Assembly (NCBI GenBank): GCA_026929865.2
Contig: CM049405.1
Span: forward strand, 19,056,501-19,120,500
Source: Hyperoplus lanceolatus
Lineage: Eukaryota > Chordata > Actinopteri > Uranoscopiformes > Ammodytidae
Reading direction: 5' to 3'
DNA: 64,000 nucleotides
Shown here: positions 43,237 to 55,086 of the stretch, one piece after another
Layout: every line of letters starts with the position of its first letter
How positions within the stretch are numbered: the first letter of the stretch is position 1
Made by a program: the position numbers and the translations under genes
The notes under the pieces: generated by a model
The model's input: the letters and a program-made list of their open reading frames with translations, nothing else
Told to the model about the DNA's origin: nothing
The model's database searches: none

Positions 43237-44019
43237 ATGAAGGTATTATTGTAGCATAAGTCTTTAGCACATGCAACTGCAGATTTCGAATGCGTAAACT
43301 GAAGTGACAAATGTGTAACAGTAGATTTGAAGTCGTAAATATTTGTTTTGCATGTGTACTCCAAAGTCACAAATGTGTAACAGTAAATTTGAAGTCGTAA
43401 ATATTTTTTCTACCATTGTGGACACAAAATAGGGGCTACGAGTTCACAAATCGTTGTTACGGGTGCACAAATCCTATCCTGTGCATCGCAACTTCAAAGA
43501 GTCATGCGCTTGACACTTTTGCTACAATCATTGCAGCACAGTTGGTGCAAAACACATTTGCACACCCGTGTTTCATAATGTGAGAACATGCCCAAAATTT
43601 GTGAATTCGTAAACCCAAATGTGAACTAACGCATCAGAAGTTGCACATCTGTGAAAAATGTCCTCTCAAATAAAATGATATCGAGCACAGCATTTTAATG
43701 AGCGAGCACAAATCGATGATACAACTGCTCAAATCTGTTCCTACAAGTCTCAGCTGAGGGTTTTCTCTGCTCGAATCTGCTCCTGCAAGTCTCGGCTGTG
43801 GGTTTTTTGCAGGTAGATTTGCACCACGCCCAGGTGGTAAATGTGGTGCAAAAGTGTTTCGTATGCGTAGAACAGATTTGTATCCGTAGAAGGTGGGCGG
43901 GACAACATTGTCGCATCATCCAATGAAAGCGCCGGTTGGGACCCGTGACGTCAGCATGTGAACAAACGGAGGAAAAGCCTTTTTCCTTCGTCCCTTTTCA
44001 CCAGAAATTGTAGGAAATG
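43237..44019 (+). repeat. Fold-back element, left inverted arm
   Basis: 783 bp; pairs with 47085-47847. It includes a CCAAT box at 43920-43924 and a full CRE palindrome TGACGTCA at 43946-43953. The CRE lies in a 21-bp block (43943-43963) that the right arm lacks. Confidence 0.9.
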
Positions 44020-44149
44020 ACTAAATGAGCAACAACAACTATCAAACTAATGCGAAGTAGTAGGTAGTAGTGAATTGAACTCTTTTTCTGTAGTTTTACA
44101 TAGCATTTTTTAAGTAATGGAGAATTATATTATATGTACTCCAGCCTTT

Positions 44150-45900
44150 GAGGAAAAGTAGTCCAAGGTGTCTGTAACAGTAAATAAGCCGCGTTAGCTA
44201 GCTTTGAGGTGGTTTCCCGATCATTTTAGACAGGACAGGAGGCTTATTATGTGACACGGGGAAGTTGAGGAGGGGATACCCATTAAACACCAGGACCTGC
44301 GGTGGTTTAATAAACAGTTGAGCTGCTTCACAATCTCTGTCCGGAGCCGCAGCAGTGTCTGGACTGACGGTCACGGACACAGACCTAGGGTTTAGCTAGA
44401 GCCTACAGGACACGGAGCCATCCCACGGAAACTATGAACTGTAAGTCTGGTTTTCTTATGTTTTTAAACTTCAAAGTTGGTCGGTATAATACGTTCAATG
44501 ATGAGAAGCAACGTGTGGTTATAATGTATTGCAGGCAGCATAGCTAACCACTAGCTAACAAGTCATAATGGGTATAACAGCTAATGTTCGTTAGCATATT
44601 CTTTTAAAGGATGTACCGTTTTTTAAGGCATTTGGTCACTTCTAAGGATGTTAATAATTAGCTGTTAACGTAAAATAAGAAGGCTGACCAATGAATCCTT
44701 CCGTTAATCAGTTAAAATAATCCCGGCGCTAGCCAGGGAAATATGAGTCAGCTGAATACTGGAGTCTTGTTGCTATAATAATAATCAGCGTGTCTGTATG
44801 TCTGCTTTTCTGGGACATCGGCACCTTCATACATAGCCTACTAGTTTTACATCAGGATGTAATGTTAGCATGTGTCGACCTCATATAGAGGGTTTTCTGT
44901 CTTAATAGTGGCTATGAAGATCCAAATAAACACATGTGAGCAGTATACTATTCTGCTCAGCCCGTCTCAACATCATGTTGCTGTTTCTGAATAAAAACAG
45001 GTAGACAAGCGTCCCATTATGCAAAGGATTTTTTTTGATTGTGCAGCTCCATCGTGTTTAAATCATATTTTATATCTGTTTTTCCAGCCCGAAAAAAAAC
45101 ATTTACAACTAATTTTAAAAGTCACTAATGACAAGATACCCCCCACGAAGAGAATGAATTGCAGGGCTGTTATAATAAACTATATTGATTAGTTTTTAGC
45201 TTTGTGTTCTTCATCAACTCGAACCTACATGTATTTTATTTATTTTATAAATCTTAACATTATCTTAACATCTGAATGGCACAATCTGCTTTTCCACAGA
45301 CTCATCTTGGCTGTCCTGCACAAGGCCTGCACAAGTGTCTGGGATTTCCACCCTGTCAGGGAAAAGCCATTGTACAAGTGAGCAGCTACAGTCAGTCCTA
45401 ACTATTATCCGTCATGTGTTTACTATAACATCACTAATGGGATCTAACAATTGTTTCCGTCCCCAGTGTATGCATTGCTGAGGGAAGGACACTCCAGATA
45501 ACTGAAGACTTCACTGCTCCTGCTGCCTTGAGAAGATCTCCGAAGATGGAGCAGCGTGGAACTCACCTGGCAGTCACAGCACATCAGTCTGACTCTACAC
45601 TCTACACACAATTTGTTTTCAATTTTTAGATTGTGATTATTATAAATCTAGACAAAGTCAGATCATACTCAATTCATAATCATATTGATTGCAGTAAATG
45701 AGGTGACATACTCAGTCATGTTTATTTGTTTGACATATTAAAAAGGTAGGGGAGATTTTGATTAAATATGGTAAACAGTTGGGCTACAGACCAAGGACTA
45801 AGTTACTAGTTTTATGTTTTGTTTTATAAAGTCTTGTTCCGGCACATGCCAGAGCATTTTGGGTATTTTGTTCATTTTCTCTTAATAAAATAACGCCATA
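44150..45900 (+). other. Candidate three-exon transcription unit inside the fold-back element
   Basis: Signals in order: a GC-richer stretch 44190-44440; ATG at 44434 followed by donor GTAAGT at 44441; acceptor TTTTCCACAG ending 45299; a 78-bp exon 45300-45377 with donor GTGAGC; acceptor TTTCCGTCCCCAG ending 45466; a third exon; and poly(A) signal AATAAA at 45884-45889. Joined, the ATG frame stays open across both junctions for 39 codons (begins MNYSSW) to TAA at 45499-45501. The sites match consensus well, but a 39-codon frame can occur by chance, so a noncoding transcript or captured gene fragment is as likely. The protein is not recognised. No expression evidence. Confidence 0.4.
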
Positions 45901-46739
45901 CAGAACTTTACTTGGAGGTATGCAATTGTGAGTGCATTCTAGTTTTAAACTGGTAGATTTGTATTTTTCATTTTGACCGTATGTATATGTTTAGTAAATC
46001 CACAAATATTTAAAAGTCCAAATCTTGTGATTTGTTTGTGGGAGTAAGCTTTTACAATACATTTGTACTGATTGTGCTTTGATGTGATAACTGCAAATCA
46101 TAAATATAATTGATATAGGGCATTTTTGCTTTAGCAGCATGCAAACCTACTTATTAATGCAGCACGTGATCTGAATTAACATGTTCTAAACTGCATAAAA
46201 TGTTATGGTGTGACACTTTGTGATTGTGATTAATTAAAGTAATCACTGAAATGAGGTTATATGAAGCTTTGTACCCTGTTCTTCTGGACACGTCACATGA
46301 GGTAAGGTGTATAGCAGAACTGTCTGGGGATAAGCACACAGTTAAACCTGATCATCTAATTATCAGTTTGTGATACAAGTAGTGATAATTTCACATGGAA
46401 AATGTGAGATAGAGAAACAATTATTCCAATTCAGTTTTAATGTGTCCTCTATACTTTTCTATTGCCTTGTAGAGTAGGTTACTTATTCACTTCACTATTC
46501 ACACGTTTAAATTAATTAAGCTTACAACATTTAGAAGACTAAGTGTATGATTTATAAGCATATTTCTGGATTTAGATACATGCTGAATACTCTGCAGCAA
46601 GATATGTAGGCCTACTTTATTTACTTTGGTCCTCAATGCCTGCAACGTCCTCCACCCCCTGCGTGTGGTGTGTTTTAACCATAGATAGTTTTAACAGCCA
46701 GGAGCCTTAACAGCGGCTGCGGGACAATAAACTATCGTC

Positions 46740-46870
46740 GATAGTTAGCCTGCTATCGGTGTATGAATGTGTGTGAATGGTAACGTGTAAATGGGAACAA
46801 GTCTCCCTTGCAAAAGAGTCTTCGGACTCAATGGGATATACCTGTATAAATAAAGGTTAAAAAAATATAT
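46740..46870 (+). mobile_element. Retroposon 3'-tail-like fragment inside the fold-back element
   Basis: The end CTCAATGGGATATACCTGTA followed by TAAATAAAGGTTAAAAAAA resembles a frequent fish retroposon tail (CTCAATGGGACTT...GGTTAAATAAAGGTTAAA). No coding sequence. It shows that the interior has itself collected insertions, or that it derives partly from a 3' UTR that used this tail as a poly(A) site. Confidence 0.5.
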
Positions 46871-47084
46871 AATGGAAATTCATTCTCTATTTAATAAGAC
46901 TACTTTTATTAAAATGTAAAGGTTTTAAAGAGAAAAACAGCAGGTTTAAACAGTTACACCAGTGCCAATCACACAGCAGACGTTACGCTGGCCCTTATAT
47001 CTGCTAAAGTAAACTTGTTTATGACTTTCACTACTGGCATAAGGCTCCGCTGTAGTTCCCTCTTATTCAATTCCCTTATTATTA

Positions 47085-47847
47085 CATTTCCTACAATTTC
47101 TGGTGAAAAGGGAAGAAGGAAAAAGGCTTTTCCTCCGTTTGTCCCAACCGGCGCTTTCATTGGATGATGCGACAATGTTGTCCCGCCCACCTTCTACGGA
47201 TACAAATCTGTTCTACGCATACGAAACACTTTTGCACCACATTTACCACCTGGGCGTGGTGCAAATCTACCTGCAAAAAAACCCACAGCCGAGACTTGCA
47301 GGAGCAGATTCGAGCAGAGAAAACCCTCAGCTGAGACTTGTAGGAACAGATTTGAGCAGTTGTATCATCGATTTGTGCTCGCTCATTAAAATGCTGTGCT
47401 CGATATCATTTTATTTGAGAGGACATTTTTCACAGATGTGCAACTTCTGATGCGTTAGTTCACATTTGGGTTTACGAATTCACAAATTTTGGGCATGTTC
47501 TCACATTATGAAACACGGGTGTGCAAATGTGTTTTGCACCAACTGTGCTGCAATGATTGTAGCAAAAGTGTCAAGCGCATGACTCTTTGAAGTTGCGATG
47601 CACAGGATAGGATTTGTGCACCCGTAACAACGATTTGTGAACTCGTAGCCCCTATTTTGTGTCCACAATGGTAGAAAAAATATTTACGACTTCAAATTTA
47701 CTGTTACACATTTGTGACTTTGGAGTACACATGCAAAACAAATATTTACGACTTCAAATCTACTGTTACACATTTGTCACTTCAGTTTACGCATTCGAAA
47801 TCTGCAGTTGCATGTGCTAAAGACTTATGCTACAATAATACCTTCAT
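47085..47847 (-). repeat. Fold-back element, right inverted arm
   Basis: 763 bp; reverse complement of 43237-44019, missing the 21-bp CRE-bearing block (junction near 47140) and with one extra base in a T run. Open frames in it are mirror images of frames in the left arm and carry no known domain. Confidence 0.9.
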
Positions 47848-47855
47848 AGAATACT
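47848..47855 (+). repeat. Target site duplication AGAATACT, right
   Basis: Exact copy of 43229-43236. Confidence 0.85.
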
Positions 47856-48356
47856 CCGCAGGCGTGCATTCACACAAATGATACATGAGAACGACAACAT
47901 ACGGATTAAAAAATGAACACATCAAGACAGATAGGAATTAGGGTACTGTGCAAAACCCTTCACCATATCCTAATCAGACAAAAAGTCCAAGTGGGTCATG
48001 TTTCTTCTATATACTCGGTTGGTTACTATGGGCAAAACCTTTATGATTGCCCTTATTTAATCCATTGTTAATACAAAATATTGTCTAGGGCACCTTTTAA
48101 GAACGTTTTTAATTACATCATTTTGGAGTAACTAGGGTTTTTGTATTTTTAAGTAACATAACTTTCACGAAAGTAGGAGTTCTTTTTTACTCTTGCCTTT
48201 CCTCGTGTCTCATCATTTCTTTAAATTTTGTTTTTCATCTGTTTGTTTGTTCACCACAGGGGATTTAATCACAAGCTGCTGTTTGTGCATTAGTGAGATG
48301 GATCACTGTGCTTTCCCCAACAAAGGGTCTACTAAGCCCATTGTGTCTGTGGGTGG

Positions 48357-48446
<90 letters not shown>

Positions 48447-48521
48447 GCGTGTGCGTGTGTGTGTGCGTGTGCGTGTGCGTGTGTGTGTGCGTGTGCGTGT
48501 GTGTGTATCTGTGTGTGTGTT
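48357..48521 (+). repeat. (GT)n with a 24-bp higher-order GCGTGT array
   Basis: About 41 pure GT units are followed from 48441 by a patterned block: three GCGTGT hexamers plus one GTGTGT make a 24-bp unit, repeated about 2.5 times. This shows expansion at two scales. Alternating purine-pyrimidine with GC steps is the sequence type most prone to Z-DNA. Confidence 0.93.
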
Positions 48522-48529
48522 TGCACTTG

Positions 48530-51500
48530 CCTCTATGTACTGTATCTGTAAGACAGATATTGTTTAGTGTTGGCGTGAACATGGCCTCACAGTCAGTGAC
48601 AGTGTATTCCTTTGTGCTGCATCCTTCTCGTTTAACACATGGGTGGATCAAAGAGGCGTGTGTATACTCTTTCCATCTGGGGATTTATTGTCAGATGTCA
48701 GTCGTGATTTTATAGCCTCTTTTTTTCCTCTTCACTGCCCATCTTGCATAGCAATTGCACTCCAACACTTATGTCTACTCGTCATCTGCTTATGGTTGAT
48801 TTCTTAAGACCAATAGCAGCCTTGTGAACTCTGTAAGACACATAAGCCACCCCGATTGGTCCAGTGATTGAATTACTTTAGTTTTAGTCTTTTTCTTTTA
48901 AATCAAAAGGACAATAAACTGTCAAGTAAATACAGTACAGTTATTATTTCTTGATTTTGATGTATTGTAATTTGTCTGTACAAAAGGTGAGTCCAGGGAA
49001 AGTTATGATTGGACATAATAAAAAAACAAACAGCATTCAATTAGTGATGATTGAGACGTCCTAGTGCTGTCGGTGGCAGATTGGAAGTGAACGGATAAGA
49101 GATTGAATGATTGGTTTTAAAGTAAGTGTGTCTGAAACCTTGCATAGTCCACAAGTAACGAGAGATATTCTCACAAATTAAATGTGTGTGACTTTCCAAA
49201 CAAAATCTTGGCATTTCCTTCTAATGACTATACCACCATCCAAATTCCCCCCTAGTTCTTTCACAAGTACCAACACTGTCCCACTGTGGTTAACAGCTTC
49301 CCAGCCACAGTTTTACTTACAAAAGAAAACCGCAATAGCTGCTTTGGGGAGGGATTCTTTGTGTTATTTATGAGTTGTGATTCACTATGAGTTAGCCACA
49401 CTGCCTGCTCTTTGGGCGCAATAACACCAAGGCCTGATTTACTAATTCATCACACTTATCACACTTTGCATGCACAGACCTTCCATTTTCCTCTGCAGCC
49501 AATTTTTGCTATGTCCTTTCAACTTGTTCATTTTGATACATCTTAACGTCAGTATCAGCTCTGTTGTTACTTGGACGTTGATAGCGGTTGTGGTAATGGA
49601 GTTGCTCATTGAAAATAACCTGCGTCCTACAGAAATCCATCAGCTTGAAAAAAAATGTATAAGAAGTTGCTGAGATTGCATGTAGTAAACCTCTTTTACA
49701 GAGGCTGTTTGTTGAATATTATTGACCAGTTTCAGACTCGGCTGACTTTTAATGAACCCCTGCAAACCAGCACTTGAAATACACGTCAATACTGGGAAAT
49801 ATGTCATTAAACATGATGAGGTTTTTATTTGTGAATGGTGTTGCGCTGTGCATAGATATTTGTCAGGGGAATGAGATAGAGACATGGCTTACTTAGAACG
49901 GATAGCCTTGCAAGGGTTTTCTTACATTGACTTCTGCTATGAATACTGATCTGACGCAGACATGATGGTAATACTCCTAAGGCTCGTTGAATGTTAAGGG
50001 TGCTTTTTATGCTTCCAGTTGTTTGTACAAAAATATATTGTCTCGTTGGGTTCATATTAATAAAGAGTGGTGTATATCTTGTCAATATGATTCATGACTA
50101 TATGGCTTCACATACTGAATCTTTATCAACTAGTTAATGTACATTATATAAAGACTCATCACACATTGGATTGGTTGTGTGATTCATAGCTGCCCTTCTG
50201 TTGCCAGCCTGTGATCAAGAATCATCTCATAGAGAATCATAAAGAAATGATTTGGTCTCACAATTCATGGTTCTTATATCAGCATGAGCAACAATGGTCG
50301 TCACCTGCATGTGAATTAGTTCCAATAGAGAAAAAAGGGATCTTTATATTTTCATCTGATGTCAAAGTTTCTGTGTTCTTTCATTCTATGAAGATTGCTT
50401 TTATTAAACGTTAAAGTGTATCAGTGTGGGCTGTGGCATATTAAATATCCACAGTGGCACAATGATTGCTCTAAAGATGTTCCCTGGTGTAAATCCTGAA
50501 AAAAAAGGACCAAAACTTCTACAGCATCCTCACTTTGCACAATGGCCAGAAATCTAGAGAAAGTAACAAATGTGCTCACCCATTTCCTTTCCATAACACA
50601 GTCTGTTTAATCCTCTTTTGGAGCAGATGGGGCCTCATTTGGCAGAGTTAAAAGCGCTTTCGTTTTGTAGTTATGCAGTCAGAGCTCGTTCACCAAGTGG
50701 TGTTATACTCCATTGCCTCACAAAGGTGACTTAATTGTTCTCCAATATACCTCCTCTCGTCAGTGTCTCATTTACCGTTCTACTACCTAGCTGCTGCCTT
50801 GTTGCTTACTCAACTAAATAAACTGCCCTTATTGCTGAGCTTGAGCTGGGAAATGATAGGGGTTCCTGCAGCATGCCCTCAGGGTAGATGTACAACACAC
50901 GCATGGAGCCACTCACCTACAACAAAGACACACATTGTGTGGTGTTAAGGTAATGGCCCATTCAACAGTGGATACAAAGCATGTATAATAGCAGGTTCTT
51001 TTTTTATTTTTAACTGTGATGGTACTGTTGGCAAAATCTATTTCTCTATGATTGTATAACATATTAATGCTAGTCATTCTATTCACCTCACATTGAACTC
51101 TGGTGTACAACACTGTGGTAAACTTATTTTTACTCTTAGCCATGAAGAAATGAAACTGCCTCATAAGGAATTGAAACTCAGAAGACCAGGGTCACGCACC
51201 TGGTCAGACAATTACGTGCCAGTATGGATATAAATGTTGTAACATCCCTTTCTGACTTTAGTCATTTCTCTGTTATGCTACATGTGTGTACATGATAACT
51301 GACTCAACTTGCAAGTTTTCAACTAAAGTCTCTGCGGATGATGAAATCTGACTCCTGACTCTTTGTGCATTATTTCATACTTATATTGAAATTAGACAAG
51401 TTTAGTAGCAGTACAGTTTCATTTCTTCTTTGTATTTCACACAAGAGCAGGCTTAGAAACAGACCAACTGTTTGCGGGTTCTCATTAGATTTAGAATACA

Positions 51501-53520
51501 TGGGTGGGAGAGGCAACACAGCTGGTAGAAATATGCCAATGTGAACATGTTACCAGAGCAAAAAAGAGCCATATTGAAGTCTAACGTGTCTGGTCCAGAC
51601 AGCATGTCCATTGGATATGCAGTATACCATTCATGCTCACAAACGAGTGGTATGCAGAATTCCCAAGTGTGATTCGTCACGCAGAATAATGTCGCAATAA
51701 AGATGGAATAAATGTGAGGTGGTACTTCTGGAGAGAGAAAATCACTCTCAGCACACTCACAGATCACTCACTCCTGCTACAGAGGCACTTGTTTTGATAA
51801 CCCATTACCGTTACCCCGACATCATATCTTAGAGGTCAAAGGCATTGAAGGCAGAGCAGTACGTTGTGAGTAATTTGATTTGTGGTTGGTATTGTTCTTA
51901 ACATAATTAAAAATATGTCAGTGGGAAAGTTGTCCACACCAATCAACAACACACAGTGATCTCTGGCAGTGTATCTTGCCCCCATATGGAAGATGTCTCA
52001 GTGTACGTCTAATGAGAAATGGCACCTAGTATGATTACAAACACAGATGCAAAAAAAAATAAATATCCCAACCCCTGATCCAAGCAACCCACCCCCTGTC
52101 AAACAACAACTCCTGCCAACATGGACCTGTGCCTCGTCTTCTACCTCGGAGGGCATGTACGCGGCTCAGTGAAATAATTGATCCCTGCAAAAAGCTGGGG
52201 AGATGTTGTTAGGATTTTAACAGATCCCAGCTGAGTGGAGATTGGACTAGGTGTATAATTCCCGTCTGCCTTTGTGTGCAGCTCCCTCAGAAGACTGCAT
52301 TTCTCTGTCCAAATACTCCATCTAAAGAGGCTAAAGCTGACATGGATATCGGTGTCTGTCTGTTACAATGGCATGCTGCTCTGCCGTGCTGCCAACAGAG
52401 AGTCGATGGCATCTCTCTCAAGCACATCCACTTGTATAAATAATCTATGGCCATATCCATCTGGATTACAGTATCATTACTTGATGCTTTATCAACACAG
52501 CGGGAGGGAATCGATAGCGTTTCATTCGCTTAATTGTTTGCTTGGCAAATTTGCTTTGTGTGCATTAGTAACAATTTGCTGTAAATAAGATGGTGTGGAA
52601 AGTTTGAATGTGTGTTTTCAGGGAAAGAATCACGGTATTGAATGGCTGGACTTCCCTCGCTCTTTGCCACTCTGTGACTTTTGTCTCTGAGTCAGCAGAC
52701 AGCATCTTTGAGCCCCGCTGGTTTCCAAGTTGTTTCTTCCCAGATTAGCTCAGTCATAGAATACACAATCTGTCAACACTCACAGTTGATACAGCGGGAT
52801 GTATGTATACAGTTGAGATGGAATCATCCATCTCATCCATCTCCTCATGAGGAGGGAAGCGTGGCACATCCTTCATTTTTAGCAGTCCAGCATAACGTGT
52901 TGGCACGGCCAATCTCTGCTCAAATGGATTAGATTATAGTTTGTGCAGAGAACTATTATAATTAGCACAAAGGGCTCAGTATGCGCTCCGTGCCAAACAG
53001 CACACCATCTCCACTGTGGCTGTGTGAGCACCATCCATGCATGAGTTGACATTTATTCGGTACACTTTACTGGGCACCGTTGACACATCTAAAACAATGG
53101 AAGTCAACAAAAGCATTCTTGTCCTTTAAAATAATTTGTGGACGTCTGGTGTGTTTTTGAAAGAGTTGGAAGATAAATGGATTGGCCCAGGAGTACTTAC
53201 AGTTGATGCATGCAGACCTGAGTGTATCCCATTTTAAAGGTACTATGTACAATTAGTTAATCATGGAGGTTGTGGGTACATAAAACAATACATAGTTGGC
53301 CTTGGTAGGTCTAAGTTAAAGTGAAGCTTTATGTCATCGTACTGTATTGTGACAGTGAATTCAATGTCTTTGAAAGTCCTCACAATTATAGGAATATCCT
53401 ATAGTGTTACACACACAGTGTGTTTGGGGGAATCTTATAGGGAGGACAATAATAAGCGGAATCACTTTTTGATGGGGATATGAAACCAGATAGAATCTTT
53501 CTACATCAAATTCAAAGCAT
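48530..53520. other. Intronic sequence, no gene seen
   Basis: No gene or mobile element could be supported. The block at about 52380-52600 is free of simple repeats and rich in paired AT-hook/homeodomain-like motifs (for example GCTTAATTGTTTGC), a weak conserved-noncoding candidate. TTAAAGGTACTATGTACAAT at 53234 resembles a MITE end but has no partner. Confidence 0.45.
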
Positions 53521-53522
53521 GC

Positions 53523-53571
53523 TTCCTCTCTCTCTCTCTTTCTCTCTTTCTCTCTCTCTCTCTTTCTCTGA
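53523..53571 (+). repeat. (CT)n microsatellite
   Basis: CT repeat with TTCT interruptions. Confidence 0.88.
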
Positions 53572-55023
53572 GCACTTAATGGATGTGGTTTGTAATCTGT
53601 CTCGGGGGGAACAGCAAGAGTTTGCTCAAAGCCCATCTGTCTAGCTAGGGCGTTAACCTGATGTTTAAGATTCTCTGGTGTCTTATGCTTGGTGAGCTAA
53701 GCAGAGGAAAGAACATTAGGAAAAAATGTAGGGTGAGTTAAGAGTGCATGTGTGTGCAAGTTCCTTTATTAGCCTGTATGTGTTTTAGTATATACTGTTA
53801 ATGTGATTCAGGTTGCCGTTCTGAATGAAGTCAGTCAAAACAATGGTTGACCATTCCTTGAACCATAAGTATTCATAAGATGAAGGTTTTTTTTTTGTTT
53901 TTGCAAGGTATTTCAATCAGATGCACTCTCAACTGTTCCTCTGATAACTGTTTGTAACATTAAAATGTAATGTCAACAAACTACAAGGCTTATCATTCCC
54001 CCACTGTTTAGAATATGCCAGAATGAAGGACATTCTTGAAACTAGTCAATGTTTCACTTGGTACACCAAGTACAATGTTTTGCTTTTAATTGGAGAAACG
54101 TCAGAACAGTCATTATTCAAGATTTTTTTCTTTTTTTCTTTTCATATACAGTACCTGTACTCTCCTTGGGGTTGCTTTCTTCCTCTGATTCCTTTCATAT
54201 TGATGGTTTTGAAACACTTCAGTTAAACATCAACAAGGCATCACCATACACCGTTGGGGCAGCACTGTATTCTCAACTGCGGAGCGGAATTACCTTCATT
54301 ATAACATTGATTTTGCTGTCCTGTATTGTCCACTGAGACACTTGTTTTATATTACAGCATTGGCAGAGGGGGAGCATTATATCTCCTAAGTGTCTTTCCC
54401 ACAAACATACATAAAACAGCTTTATTGCAAAAAAAAAAAAGTCACATTCACATTTGATTGTATTCAAGCGGTTGTGTGAGGGCTTCATGAAAGCAGGAAG
54501 ACAATAAAAAATCCGCCTATCACATACCTGTGCATTCGCATACTGACCACTCTGTTTATGAGGCAGCCAAAAATGTTATACAACAGTTAAGACTGTTCTT
54601 TCCCATGAGAAAAATGATTCATGTTTCCTCTTTAATTGACTGTGGTCTTTCTTTATACACAAATGATGGGAATATTGTGTCAAAAAATCTCTTAATTCGG
54701 CAGAGAGGTAATCAACTCACCGTGTTGGAAAAGTGGAGCAGATGATGGTACAGATGGCTGAGTACAGGGTGGTTGGGGGTGTTGGGGGATTTTGGGGTGG
54801 GCAGGAATAACATACCCTGTGAATGCCCAACAGGCATCATGGGCTCAGTCTTGCAGTTGATGAGGGAGCTTAGTGTAAATGAGTGTGTGTCAGTGATTTT
54901 AACAGGACACAATATTCTGTGATAAGCCATTTGACTCATGTACAGTATATGCAGCCACACACAAACAATAGCCTTCTCTCCCCACACCTGCACACATGCC
55001 CATATAGCAACACACACATATTC

Positions 55024-55025
<2 letters not shown>

Positions 55026-55084
<59 letters not shown>
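55026..55084 (+). repeat. (AC)n microsatellite
   Basis: About 29 AC units. The longest open frame of the window (182 codons, minus strand, 54712-55260) spans it; outside the repeat its sequence shows no domain. Confidence 0.95.

Positions 55085-55086
<2 letters not shown>

Larger units (their letters stand above)
43237..47847. mobile_element. 4.6-kb fold-back transposon with about 770-bp inverted arms
   Basis: The left arm 43237-44019 and right arm 47085-47847 are reverse complements, beginning ATGAAGGTATTATTGTAGCA at each outer end. Read side by side they differ by one base in a T run, one substitution and one 21-bp block. An exact 8-bp duplication flanks the whole. Subterminal motifs repeat within each arm: 43304-43343 and 43366-43405 share GTGTAACAGTARATTTGAAG. 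Eight-base duplication and subterminal repeats suggest a hAT-type element; the arm length is of the fold-back kind. The 3.07-kb interior has no transposase but has splice-like and poly(A) signals (separate entry) and a decayed retroposon tail. The high arm identity implies recent insertion or arm-to-arm gene conversion. Confidence 0.9.

Noticed and set aside
47103-47450. 115-codon frame in the right fold-back arm
   Set aside because: The mirrored left arm has equivalent frames, with no domain. It is most likely noncoding terminal repeat.
48193-48715. Overlapping Cys/Val-rich and His/Thr-rich frames
   Set aside because: All are translations of the (GT)n array on both strands.
53234-53330. Another TTAA-ended MITE starting TTAAAGGTACTATGTAC
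   Set aside because: No matching inverted right end was found within the following kilobase.
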